The position numbers were made by a program, and so were the translations under genes. Positions 6,961 through 13,985 of a DNA stretch of 16,314 bases are shown here, in pieces. The notes under the pieces were generated by a model. It saw only the letters and a program-made list of their open reading frames with translations, made no database searches and was not told the origin of the DNA. This DNA comes from an uncultured Kiloniellales bacterium (GTDB lineage Bacteria; Pseudomonadota; Alphaproteobacteria; Kiloniellales; JAKSDN01). The stretch covers positions 1 through 16,314 of the forward strand of contig CAMYMY010000029.1 of assembly GCA_947259625.1 (NCBI GenBank), in the 5' to 3' direction. The first letter of the stretch is position 1. Each line of letters begins with the position of its first letter.

Positions 6961-8088
6961 ATGACGAAATCACGGCATGCCAATGCCAAGGGACCCAGGC
7001 TCGGCCGCCGGGCGCTGATCGGAGCCGGCGCCGCCGGGGCGCTCACTGGGGCGCTCGCCGGGGCAGCGCCGGCCTTGGCCCAGGGGCCGACCCAATGGAC
7101 CCTGGTCACCTCCTGGCCCAAGGGCGCGCCGGGGCCCGGCACCACGGCGCGGCGCATCGCCGAGCGCATCACCCTGATGAGCGGCGGGCGGCTCAGCGTA
7201 AAGCTCTACGGCGCCGGCGAGATCGTGCCGGCCTTCGAGGTCTTCGACGCGGTCGCCCAGGGAACGGCCGACCTGGGCCACACGGCGAGCTTCTTCTGGT
7301 CCGGCAAGTTCGAGGCCGCGCCCTTCTTCACGGCGGTGCCCTTCGGCCTGACCCCCGACGGGCACCACGCCTGGATCTATCACGGCGGCGGTCAGGCGCT
7401 GTGGGACGAGCTCTACGCGGCGGCGGGGGTCAAGCCCTTCCTGGCCGGCAACTCGGGCATGCAGATGGGCGGCTGGGTGAAGCGCGAGATCACGGACCTC
7501 GAGGACCTGAAGGGCCTCAAGTACCGAATCCCGGGCCTCGGCGGCGAGGTCATGCGCCGGCTCGGCGTGACCGCGGTCAGCCTGCCGCCGGGCGAGATCC
7601 TGCCGGCCTTGCAGTCGGGCGCCATCGACGGCGCCGAGTTCCTCGGCCCCTGGAGCGACCTGGCGCTCAGCCTCAACAAGGCGGCGCCCTACTACTACTG
7701 GCCGGGCTTCCACGAGCCCAACGGCTCTGCCGAGTGCCTGGTCAACCGCCGCTCCTTCGACGCCCTGCCGGAGGACCTCAGGGCGATCGTCGCCGCGGCC
7801 TGCGAGGCGGAGAACGCCCGGGGCCTCGCCGAGGCCGATTGGCAGAACGCCCGCTCGCTCGAGGACATCGAGGCCAAGCACGGCGTCAAACTGCGCCGCT
7901 TTTCCGACGAAATCCTGGGCGCGGCGCGCAAGGCCGCGGAGGAGGTGCTGGCCGAGGTCGGCCGGAGCACGGACCTGGCCGGGCGCATCTATCGCTCCTA
8001 CGTGACGGCGCGGGCGGGCTCGCTCGCCTGGGGCCGGGTCGCGCGCCACGCGGTGCTCGACGCGCAGCTGCGCTTCCCTGCCGGGTAG
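6961..8088 (+). CDS. TRAP transporter solute receptor, TakP/DctP family, under TPP riboswitch
   Basis: The 375-residue protein starts at ATG 6961, behind a strong AAGGAGG RBS; the in-frame GTG at 6943 lies inside that RBS region and is rejected. The N-terminus has a Tat-like signal (GRRALIGAG, Arg16-Arg17) with cleavage after ALA40. The mature part follows the TakP layout: WTLVTSWPKGAPG, RIAERITLMSGGRL, the GNSGMQMGGW segment (Gln168), GLKYRIPGLGGEVM (Arg189, the family's carboxylate-binding Arg), DGAEFLGPWSDLAL (Glu226-Phe227) and YYYWPGFHEPN. TakP-type receptors bind 2-oxo acids such as pyruvate. In the TakP proteins I recall, the Glu is followed by Trp; here it is Phe, so ligand preference may differ. 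No DctQ/DctM genes adjoin it. Its place between a TPP riboswitch and thiM-thiE suggests uptake of a thiamine-related compound, but the ligand is not shown. Confidence 0.9.
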   Translation: MTKSRHANAKGPRLGRRALIGAGAAGALTGALAGAAPALAQGPTQWTLVTSWPKGAPGPGTTARRIAERITLMSGGRLSVKLYGAGEIVPAFEVFDAVAQGTADLGHTASFFWSGKFEAAPFFTAVPFGLTPDGHHAWIYHGGGQALWDELYAAAGVKPFLAGNSGMQMGGWVKREITDLEDLKGLKYRIPGLGGEVMRRLGVTAVSLPPGEILPALQSGAIDGAEFLGPWSDLALSLNKAAPYYYWPGFHEPNGSAECLVNRRSFDALPEDLRAIVAAACEAENARGLAEADWQNARSLEDIEAKHGVKLRRFSDEILGAARKAAEEVLAEVGRSTDLAGRIYRSYVTARAGSLAWGRVARHAVLDAQLRFPAG

Positions 8089-8108
8089 AAAGGCGCGGCG
8101 GGCGACGG

Positions 8109-8999
8109 ATGGATAAGACGCCGGCCGTGCCATCGGGTATGCTCGCCACGGGGACCATGAAGGACGCGCCACACAGCAATGGCGGACCGGACACGGGCCG
8201 CCAGCCGGACGAGACGGCCGGACCCTGGCGGACGCTCGGGGCGCTGCGTGTGCGCGGGCCCCTGGTCCACAACATCACCAATTTCGTCGCCATGGACCTG
8301 GCGGCCAATCTCCTGCTGGCGGCGGGGGCGCTGCCCGCCATGGCCCACGCCCTCCAGGAGGTCGAGGACACCGTCGAGGCCGCCGATGCGCTAACCATCA
8401 ACATCGGGACGCTCTCGCCCGGCTGGGTCGATGCCATGGCGGCGGCCGCCCGCAAGGCGGTCGAATTGGGCCGGCCCTGGGTGCTGGACCCGGCCGGGGC
8501 CGCGGCCACGGACCATCGCCGCGAAGTGGCGGAGCGCCTGGCGCACCTGCAGCCGACGGTGATCCGGGGCAACGGCTCGGAGATCCTGGCGCTCGGCGCC
8601 GGCGAGGCGCCGGCCCGCGGCGTGGAGACCGAAATCGAGTCGGCCGAGGCGCTGGATGCGGCGCACGACCTGGCCAAGGCGACCGGCGCCATCGTGGCGG
8701 TGACCGGCGCCGTCGATTACGTGACCGACGGCAGGGGCCTCGCCGCCGTGACCAACGGCGATCCCCTGATGACCAAGGTGACGGCCGTCGGCTGCGCGTT
8801 GACCTGCCTGATCGGTGCTTGCTGCGCGGTCAATTCGGACCACATGGCCGCGACCACCCATGCGCTCGCCATTCTGGGCCTGTCCGGCGAGCTCGCGGCC
8901 GAGGAGGCGCGCGGCCCGGCCAGCTTCCGCACCCGCCTGATCGACGCGCTCTACAATCTCGACGAGGCCACCCTGACCGCCGGCGCGAGGATCCAGTGA
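8109..8999 (+). CDS. thiM: Hydroxyethylthiazole kinase
   Basis: ThiM phosphorylates 4-methyl-5-(2-hydroxyethyl)thiazole with ATP in the cytoplasm, salvaging the thiazole half of thiamine. The ribokinase-like family marks are clear: PLVHNITNFVAMDLAANLLL, ALPAMAHALQEVED, NIGTLSPGW, WVLDPAGAAATDHR, VIRGNGSEILAL, VAVTGAVDYVTDG and KVTAVGCALTCLIGA. The last carries the anion-hole Gly-Cys; the family more often has GTGC, here AVGC. ATG 8109 gives 296 residues, but ATG 8157 (two methionines later) would give a more typical length of about 280, and the RBS is weak for both. The gene lies 20 nt after the TRAP receptor and overlaps thiE by 4 nt, so it is in the riboswitch-controlled operon. No thiD is visible nearby. 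Confidence 0.93.
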   Translation: MDKTPAVPSGMLATGTMKDAPHSNGGPDTGRQPDETAGPWRTLGALRVRGPLVHNITNFVAMDLAANLLLAAGALPAMAHALQEVEDTVEAADALTINIGTLSPGWVDAMAAAARKAVELGRPWVLDPAGAAATDHRREVAERLAHLQPTVIRGNGSEILALGAGEAPARGVETEIESAEALDAAHDLAKATGAIVAVTGAVDYVTDGRGLAAVTNGDPLMTKVTAVGCALTCLIGACCAVNSDHMAATTHALAILGLSGELAAEEARGPASFRTRLIDALYNLDEATLTAGARIQ

Positions 9000-9643
9000 A
9001 CGCTCCGCGAGGCCCGGACCTCTCGTTGTACCTGATCGCGGGACCGGAGGCGGTCGGCGGCCGCGATCTCCTGGCGGTCGTGGCGGCGGCGGTGCAGGGC
9101 GGCGTGAGCCTGGTGCAGCTGCGCGACAAGACCGCCGCGGACGAAGCGCTGATCGAACAGGCGCGGGCTCTCAAGGCCCTGCTGTCGCCGCTCGGCGTGC
9201 CGCTGATCGTCAACGACCGGCTCGAGGTGGCGCTGGCCGCCGAGGCCGACGGCCTGCACCTCGGCCAGGAGGACGTCGCGCCGGCCCGGGCGCGCGCCGC
9301 GCTCGGTCCCGGCAGGATCCTCGGGGTTTCGGCCGGCGACGCCGAGGAGGCCAAGATCGCCGATCCGGCCGTGGTGGACTCCGTTGGCGTCGGTCCGGTC
9401 TATCCGACCGGAAGCAAGGCCGATGCCGGGGACGCCATCGGCCTCGACGGCTTGCGCGCCCTGCGCGCCCTGCTGCCGCTGCCCATGGTGGCGATCGGCG
9501 GCATCGACGAAACCACTGCGGCCGAGGTCATGGCCTGCGGGGTCGAGGGCGTAGCCGTGTTCTCCGCGATCTGCGCCGCCGCGGACCCGCGGGCGGCGGC
9601 CCGGGCGCTCAGACGCCGCATCGACGCGGCCGGCGAGGCCTGA
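8996..9643 (+). CDS. thiE: Thiamine-phosphate synthase
   Basis: ThiE joins hydroxymethylpyrimidine pyrophosphate to thiazole phosphate, giving thiamine phosphate. The GTG start at 8996 overlaps the thiM stop (GTGA), with GCGAGGA as RBS, and gives 215 residues, a normal family length. TIM-barrel marks in order are VSLVQLRDKTA (HMP-PP binding), LIVNDRLEVALAAEADGLHL followed by GQED, ILGVSAGDAEEA, DSVGVGPVYPTGSKADAG (phosphate/thiazole binding, where most members have the PT.TK pattern) and MVAIGGIDETTAAEV followed by VAVFSAI. It is coupled to thiM, as is common in salvage operons. A short inverted repeat (TGAACC/GGTTCA, 9641-9659) covers its stop codon but has no T-run, so it is weak evidence for termination. 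Confidence 0.94.
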   Translation: MNAPRGPDLSLYLIAGPEAVGGRDLLAVVAAAVQGGVSLVQLRDKTAADEALIEQARALKALLSPLGVPLIVNDRLEVALAAEADGLHLGQEDVAPARARAALGPGRILGVSAGDAEEAKIADPAVVDSVGVGPVYPTGSKADAGDAIGLDGLRALRALLPLPMVAIGGIDETTAAEVMACGVEGVAVFSAICAAADPRAAARALRRRIDAAGEA

Positions 9644-9741
9644 ACCGCGGCCGGGTTCATCAGATGTAAACCACGTATGCGTTGAAATAGCGGGGTGGTC
9701 GGCCCCAAGTGTGGTGGGGCGCGAGGGAATCGTATTCGGGC

Positions 9742-10767
9742 ATGTCGAGCGAGGGTATCCTCAAACGGTTGGGACATTTGTTCGGCGGCAAGCCGCGCCC
9801 GATCCGCATCCTGTCGATCGACGGGGGCGGGATCCGGGGCATCCTTCCCTCCATGATCATGGCCGAGCTCGAACACCTGGCCGGACGGCCCACGGCCGAG
9901 CTGTTCGACCTGGTGGTCGGCACCTCGACCGGCGCGCTGCTGGGCCTCGCCGTGGTGGCCCCGGACAAGGACGGCAAGCCGCGCTTCAAGGCCGGCGACG
10001 TGGCGCGGCTCTACGAGATCGGCGGGTCGCGGGTCTTTTCGCGCTCGATGTGGCACCAGATCCGGGCGGTCGGCAACCTGGTCGACGAGAAGTATCCGGC
10101 GACCGGCCTGGAGCAGGTCCTGGACCGGGCGTTCGGCGAGGTCATGCTGTCCGAGGCGCTGACCGACACCCTGGTGACCAGCTACGAGGTGGAGGAGCGC
10201 TCCCCCTTCTTCTTCACGACGCGGACCGCGCGGGAGCTCGAGGGCCACGACTTCCCCATGGCCAAGGTGGTGCGTGCCGCGACCGCGGCGCCGACCTTCT
10301 TCGAGCCGGCCTGTATCCCGTCGGTCAACGGCAAGGGCTATCACGCCCTCATCGACGGCGCGGTGATCGCCTACAACCCCGCGCTCTTTGCCTACGTGGA
10401 GGCGCTGCACCTCCATCCCGAGGCGCGCGAGGTCATCCTGGTCTCGCTCGGCACCGGCCAGCTGACCCGCGGCCTGCCCTACGACGTGGTCAAGGATTGG
10501 GGCGCGGCGCACTGGGCCCAACCCCTGTTCTCGCTGATGTGCGACGGCGACGCGTCGGTGGTCGACCACCAGGCGGCGGAGATCCTGGCGCCCGGTGCGA
10601 ACGGGCAACGCCGCTACTACCGGTTCCAGGCGCGCCTCGACATGGGCAGCGACGACATGGACGACGCCAGCAGCGAGAACATCGAGAAGATCAAGCAGCT
10701 CGGCGAAAGGATGGTCCGCGACAACCACGCGATGCTGGAAACGCTGGCCCGCCGGCTGACCGCCTAG
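9742..10767 (+). CDS. Patatin-like phospholipase
   Basis: The ATG 9742 start gives 341 residues; a GTG at 9709 would add 11 residues but has no better RBS. The patatin fold is shown by the oxyanion-hole motif IDGGGIRGI (Gly28-Gly33 region), the nucleophile elbow VVGTSTGAL (Ser62) and the catalytic Asp in LIDGAVIAYNPA (Asp205), which together make the Ser-Asp dyad. Known activity of the family is acyl hydrolysis of phospholipids or lysophospholipids. There is no signal peptide or transmembrane segment, so it probably acts in the cytoplasm or at the membrane face. The upstream neighbour is thiE and the downstream neighbour is a convergent thioesterase. Patatins of this type include CBASS effectors, but no cyclase or other defence gene is adjacent, so a plain lipid-turnover enzyme is the safer reading. 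Confidence 0.9.
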   Translation: MSSEGILKRLGHLFGGKPRPIRILSIDGGGIRGILPSMIMAELEHLAGRPTAELFDLVVGTSTGALLGLAVVAPDKDGKPRFKAGDVARLYEIGGSRVFSRSMWHQIRAVGNLVDEKYPATGLEQVLDRAFGEVMLSEALTDTLVTSYEVEERSPFFFTTRTARELEGHDFPMAKVVRAATAAPTFFEPACIPSVNGKGYHALIDGAVIAYNPALFAYVEALHLHPEAREVILVSLGTGQLTRGLPYDVVKDWGAAHWAQPLFSLMCDGDASVVDHQAAEILAPGANGQRRYYRFQARLDMGSDDMDDASSENIEKIKQLGERMVRDNHAMLETLARRLTA

Positions 10768-11171
10768 GCCCCGCCGGTGCCGCGGTATCTGTAGACGCCC
10801 GCGCCCTGGGCGATCAGGCGGCCGTCCTGGTCGTGCACCTCGATGGTCGAAAAGAATATCTGGCGGCCGCCGCCGGTCTTGCGGGCGCTGGCGATCAGCT
10901 CGCTACCGGCCGGGGCGTTGGTCACGAAGTGGCAGTCGAGCGACAGGGTGAAGGCGCGGCGGACGACCCCGGGCTCGGCCGAATGGCAGCCGGCGAAGCC
11001 GCCGGCCGCATCGATCATCGTGGTCAGCACGCCGCCGTGCAGCACGCCGCTGCGGTTCAGGTGCCGGGAGCCGACGTCGAGCAGGATCTCGGCGTGGCCC
11101 TCGCGCCACCGGCCGAGCCGGTAGCCGACGAGCGCGGCGAATCCTTCCTCGGGCTGTAGCGGATCCTTCAT
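10764..11171 (-). CDS. PaaI-family hotdog thioesterase
   Basis: The 135-residue protein starts at the ATG whose first base is 11171 and ends at 10764. The hotdog-fold signature is NRSGVLHGGVLTTMIDAAGG (HGG at residues 45-47, Asp54), the usual oxyanion/catalytic region of PaaI/YdiI-type acyl-CoA thioesterases, followed by beta strands LDCHFVTNAPAGSELIASA and GRQIFFSTIEVHDQDGRLIAQG. It would hydrolyse an acyl- or aryl-CoA; the substrate is unknown. The gene converges on the patatin gene and the two stop codons share a CTAG (10764-10767). Its 5' end faces the SOS promoter region of imuA across a 98-nt gap. The RBS is weak. The family call is confident. Confidence 0.9.
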   Translation of the reverse strand: MKDPLQPEEGFAALVGYRLGRWREGHAEILLDVGSRHLNRSGVLHGGVLTTMIDAAGGFAGCHSAEPGVVRRAFTLSLDCHFVTNAPAGSELIASARKTGGGRQIFFSTIEVHDQDGRLIAQGAGVYRYRGTGGA

Positions 11172-11212
11172 GGCCCCGGACTTTGCCGAAGCGGGGTGGG
11201 GGCTGTCCAGTC

Positions 11213-11241
11213 TTGACTCGTGGTTCGGACGAAGTTAGAAC
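11213..11241 (+). promoter_or_regulatory. SOS promoter of the imuA-imuB cassette
   Basis: TTGACT (11213-11218, 5/6 to -35) and TAGAAC (11236-11241, 4/6 to -10) are separated by 17 nt. Transcription would start near 11248, leaving a leader of about 20 nt with AAGGAG (11257-11262). The -10 overlaps the LexA box, the expected geometry for repression. Confidence 0.7.
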
Positions 11242-11252
11242 AAAACATGAAC
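11238..11252 (+). promoter_or_regulatory. LexA binding site (alphaproteobacterial SOS box)
   Basis: GAAC-AAAACAT-GAAC is a perfect match to the GAAC-N7-GAAC direct repeat bound by alphaproteobacterial LexA. It overlaps the -10 hexamer of the promoter before imuA. Directly upstream, 11223-11237 reads GTTC-N7-GTTA, one base short of the same motif on the opposite strand. Confidence 0.92.
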
Positions 11253-11269
11253 AATTAAGGAGTTGTGCT

Positions 11270-12055
11270 GTGGTGACGCTAGGCGATGAAAAGCCCGCGA
11301 AGCCAGGGTTGGACGCCCTGCGGGCGCGGATCGGCCGCCTCGAGCATGGGCAGCGGACGCCGCGCGTCCTGCCGCTCGGCGCCCCGGCGCTGGATGCCCG
11401 GCTGCCGGGGGGCGGCCTGGCCCTCGGCGCGCTGCACGAGGTCGAGGGCGTACGGGCCGAGTGGGACGACGGCGTGGCCGCCGGCTTCTGCCTGGCGCTG
11501 GTCGCGCCGCTCGCCGCGGCGCTGGACGGTCCGCTGCTCTGGATCGCCCGGCGGCCCGACCTCTACGGCGGCGGCCTGGCCGCCCTGGGGCTCGATCCGG
11601 CGCGCTTCGTCTTCGTCCGGGCCGACGGCGACCGGGACGTGCTCTGGGCCATGGAGGAAGGCCTGCGTTGCGCCGCCCTCGGCGCCGTGGTCGGCGAGGT
11701 GGGCGAGCTGGCGCCGACGGCCGGACGGCGTCTGCAGCTGGCCGCCGAGGCATCCGGCGTGACCGCCTTCCTGCTGCGCCGCCGCTTCGCGCCGGCGCGC
11801 CTGGCGGAGCCGCCCGGCGTGGCGTCGACCCGCTGGCGGGTGGCGCCGCTGCCCTCGGGGCCCGCGCCGCTGGAGGATCTGCCCGGGCGGCCGCGCTGGC
11901 GGGTCGAACTGCGGCGCTGCCGGGGCGCGGCGCCGGGCGATTTTCTGGTGGAGTGGGATGATGCGTCGGGTGGTATCGCTCTGGCTGCCGCGCTTCGCGA
12001 CGGACCGTTGGCTGCGCAGCCGGCGGCCGGCGGCGGCGCGCGCATGGCCGGCTGA
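11270..12055 (+). CDS. imuA: ImuA-type SOS mutagenesis protein (RecA-like)
   Basis: The start is GTG 11270, set 7 nt after AAGGAG and downstream of the mapped promoter; an in-frame ATG at 11183 lies upstream of the promoter and is unlikely. The product has 261 residues. The family signature is a RecA-like core without a true Walker A, with PGGGLALGALHEVEG (about residues 47-61), GPLLWIARRPDLYGGGLAALGLDPARFVFVR and a DVLWAMEEGLRC helix, ending in the ImuA-like RWRVELRRCRGAAPGDFLVEWD. Known role: with ImuB and DnaE2 it forms the translesion-synthesis mutasome induced by DNA damage. The C-terminus overlaps imuB by 98 nt, implying translational coupling. The LexA box in its promoter supports the assignment. 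Confidence 0.9.
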   Translation: MVTLGDEKPAKPGLDALRARIGRLEHGQRTPRVLPLGAPALDARLPGGGLALGALHEVEGVRAEWDDGVAAGFCLALVAPLAAALDGPLLWIARRPDLYGGGLAALGLDPARFVFVRADGDRDVLWAMEEGLRCAALGAVVGEVGELAPTAGRRLQLAAEASGVTAFLLRRRFAPARLAEPPGVASTRWRVAPLPSGPAPLEDLPGRPRWRVELRRCRGAAPGDFLVEWDDASGGIALAAALRDGPLAAQPAAGGGARMAG

Positions 12056-13664
12056 CAACGCTGATCGGAGCCGGGGGGAACACCCCCCACCCTGGCCCTC
12101 CTCCACAAGGGGGGAGGGGACCCCTGGTGATTTGCTCCCTCCCCCTCGACGGGGGAGGGATGGGGAGGGGGTGACCCGCGATCCGATGACGCCAGACGAG
12201 AGACCCTTCGCCCTGGTGCACGACGTGGGCGGGCGCCTCGGCCTGGCGGCGGTCGATGCCGCGGCCGAGGCGGCGGGGCTCCAACCCGGCCTGCCGCTCG
12301 CCGACGGCCGGGCCCTGGTGCCGAACCTGGCGACGGCCGAGCTGAGGCCCGCCGAGGACGCCCGGGCGCTGGCCCGGCTCGCCGCGTGGTGCGGCCGCTA
12401 CACGCCCTGGAGCGCCGTCGACCCGGCCACGGGCGGACTCGGGGGCGGGCTCGGGGCCGGGATCCTGCTCGACGTGACCGGCTGCGCCGGGCTGTTCGGC
12501 GGCGAGGCGGCGCTGCTCGGCGATCTGGTGACGCGGCTCGGCCGCCTGGGCTTCACCGTGCGCGCCGCGCTCGCCGATACGATCGGCGCCGCCTGGGCCG
12601 CCGCCCGCTTCGCCACCGACGCAGGCGCGCCCTGGCGCGTGGTGCCGCCGGAGGGCGCACGGGCGGCGCTGGCGCCCCTGCCGCCGGCCGCCTTGCGCCT
12701 GCCGCCGGCGGCCGCCGAGCTGCTGGAGCGCCTCGGGCTGCGGCGCATCGGCGCGCTCGCCGGCCTGCCGCCGGAAACCCTCGAGCCGCGCTTCGGGCCC
12801 GAGCTCGCCTGCCGCCTGCGCCAGGCCTGGGGCGAAGCGCCGGAGGTGCTGTCGCCGCTCGTCCCGGTGCCGCCGCTGCTGGCCCGCCGGGTGCTCGCCG
12901 AGCCGATCGTGACCGTCGAGGCCCTCGCCTGCGGCCTGGACGCCCTGGCGGCCGAGCTCTGCCGCCGCCTGGAGGCCGTGCAGCGGGGCGCCCGGCGGCT
13001 CGAGCTGACGGTCTACCGGGTCGACGGCAGCCTGCGGCGCCTCGCGCTGGGCACCAGCCGGCCGAGCCGCGACCCGGATCACCTGGAGCGGCTCTTCGCC
13101 GGCCGGCTGGAGCGCATCGACCCCGGCTTCGGCATCGAGGTGATGACGCTTGCCGCCCCGCTCAGCGAGCGCTTGACCGCCCTGCAGCTGGTGCTCGGGC
13201 CGGCCGGCACGGGCCGGGGCCGGCGTTCCGGCGACGACTTGGCCGGCCTGGTCGACCGGCTGGAGGCCCGGCTGGGCCCCGGCCGGGTGCTCCGCCAGGA
13301 CCCCTTCGAGAGTCACCTGCCCGAGCGGGCGGCCCGCCGGGTGCCGGCGCTCGCGCCGGGGGTCCCCGCGCCCTGGCGCCGCGGCCGGCCGCGGCCGCTC
13401 CGCCTCTTCGAGCGGGCCGAGGCGGTTGAGGCCGTGGCGCTGCTGCCCGACCACCCGCCGGCGCGCTTCCGCTGGCGCCGGGTCCGGCATCGCGTGGTCC
13501 GCGCCGAGGGTCCCGAGCGGATCGTGCCCGAATGGTGGCTGGACGATCCGGACCGCGCCGGGGCACCGGCACGCGACTACTTCCGGGTCGAGGACGAGGT
13601 CGGCCGCCGCTACTGGCTCTACCGCGCCGGCGGCCGCTGGTTCCTCCACGGCCTGTTCGGGTGA
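11958..13664 (+). CDS. imuB: ImuB, inactive Y-family polymerase homologue, with in-frame repeat insertion
   Basis: The 568-residue protein starts at ATG 11958 (GGTGGAG RBS), inside the end of imuA. It opens MMRRVVSLWLPRFATDRWLR, the ImuB form of the Y-family palm strand without the catalytic acids. LLDVTGCAGLFGGEAALLGD (about 170-190) replaces the second acidic motif. The little-finger and C-terminal region ends in YWLYRAGGRWFLHGLFG, typical of ImuB. A possible beta-clamp contact is QLVLG (410-414), which is uncertain. Known role: ImuB is a clamp-binding scaffold bringing DnaE2 and ImuA together. Residues about 42-72 are encoded by a palindromic GC-rich repeat (12081-12173) that keeps the frame open. 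This extra block fits the length being above the usual ~500. An alternative start at Met77 would lose the conserved N-terminal strand and is rejected. Confidence 0.9.
   Translation: MMRRVVSLWLPRFATDRWLRSRRPAAARAWPADNADRSRGEHPPPWPSSTRGEGTPGDLLPPPRRGRDGEGVTRDPMTPDERPFALVHDVGGRLGLAAVDAAAEAAGLQPGLPLADGRALVPNLATAELRPAEDARALARLAAWCGRYTPWSAVDPATGGLGGGLGAGILLDVTGCAGLFGGEAALLGDLVTRLGRLGFTVRAALADTIGAAWAAARFATDAGAPWRVVPPEGARAALAPLPPAALRLPPAAAELLERLGLRRIGALAGLPPETLEPRFGPELACRLRQAWGEAPEVLSPLVPVPPLLARRVLAEPIVTVEALACGLDALAAELCRRLEAVQRGARRLELTVYRVDGSLRRLALGTSRPSRDPDHLERLFAGRLERIDPGFGIEVMTLAAPLSERLTALQLVLGPAGTGRGRRSGDDLAGLVDRLEARLGPGRVLRQDPFESHLPERAARRVPALAPGVPAPWRRGRPRPLRLFERAEAVEAVALLPDHPPARFRWRRVRHRVVRAEGPERIVPEWWLDDPDRAGAPARDYFRVEDEVGRRYWLYRAGGRWFLHGLFG
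12081..12173. repeat. Palindromic GC-rich intergenic-type repeat inside imuB
   Basis: The element has imperfect outer arms, CACCCCCCACCCT (12081-12093) and AGGGATGGGGAGGGGGTG (12156-12173). Inside are two hairpins. One is CCCTCCTCC (12096-12104) facing GGGGGGAGGG. The other is a perfect 10-bp stem, TCCCTCCCCC (12136-12145) with GGGGGAGGGA (12151-12160), around TCGAC. This form, and the translated PPPRRGRDGEGV-like residues, match a dispersed repeat seen between genes in many high-GC alphaproteobacteria. Here it is read in frame within imuB. Confidence 0.8.
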
Positions 13665-13672
13665 GAGAAAGG

Positions 13673-13721
13673 TTGCTAGCAAAATGCTGGCATCGTATAT
13701 TTGCTAGCAAATTGCTAGCAT
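13673..13721 (+). promoter_or_regulatory. Autoregulated promoter/operator of the toxin-antitoxin pair
   Basis: There are four 10-bp palindromes: TTGCTAGCAA at 13673, ATGCTGGCAT at 13684, TTGCTAGCAA at 13701 and TTGCTAGCAT at 13712. They form two pairs, each with 11-bp (one helical turn) spacing, offset by 28 bp. The promoter is built into them: -35 TTGCTA (13673-13678), a 17-nt spacer, and -10 TATATT (13696-13701). A ribbon-helix-helix antitoxin, as encoded just downstream, would bind such paired palindromes. Confidence 0.82.
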
Positions 13722-13733
13722 TCGGAGGGAACA

Positions 13734-13985
13734 ATGGCAAATCTGACGATCCGCAATCTCGACGATGCGGTGGTCGACCGCCTCAAGGTCCGGGCAAGGG
13801 CCCACAACCGATCGCTGGAGGCGGAGGTGCGTACCATTCTGGAAGCCACTGCCAGAACAGCCGACCGCAAAGCCTTTATCCGAGAGGCCAGGCGTATTGC
13901 GGCGATGACGCCCAATGTGCCCCAAACCGACAGCACTCTTCTGATTCGCGAGGACCGTGACAGCGATCACGGACGCGACGGATGA
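13734..13985 (+). CDS. FitA/VapB-like ribbon-helix-helix antitoxin
   Basis: The 83-residue protein starts at ATG 13734 with a strong RBS (GGAGGG, 13724-13729). Its N-terminus MANLTIRNLDDAVVDRLKVRA is the DNA-binding strand plus first helix of FitA-type ribbon-helix-helix proteins, followed by NRSLEAEVRTILEAT (second helix). The polar tail (about 50-83) would wrap round and neutralise the PIN toxin. The stop overlaps the toxin start (ATGA), the normal arrangement for such pairs. Its base composition is less GC-rich than that of imuB and dnaE2 on either side, consistent with later acquisition. Confidence 0.92.
   Translation: MANLTIRNLDDAVVDRLKVRARAHNRSLEAEVRTILEATARTADRKAFIREARRIAAMTPNVPQTDSTLLIREDRDSDHGRDG

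Noticed and set aside
9641..9659. TGAACC/GGTTCA hairpin as terminator after thiE
   Set aside because: It has only a 6-bp stem, a 7-nt loop and no T-run; it could be chance, so it is not listed as a terminator.
9742..10767. Patatin gene as a CBASS (CapV-like) defence effector
   Set aside because: No nucleotide cyclase or other CBASS gene lies on either side; the neighbours are thiE and a thioesterase. Standalone patatins are common.
11235..13682. Long antisense open frame of 815 codons opposite imuA-imuB
   Set aside because: It lies fully opposite imuA and imuB, which carry clear family motifs, and it shows Pro/Arg/Ala-biased sequence typical of shadow frames.
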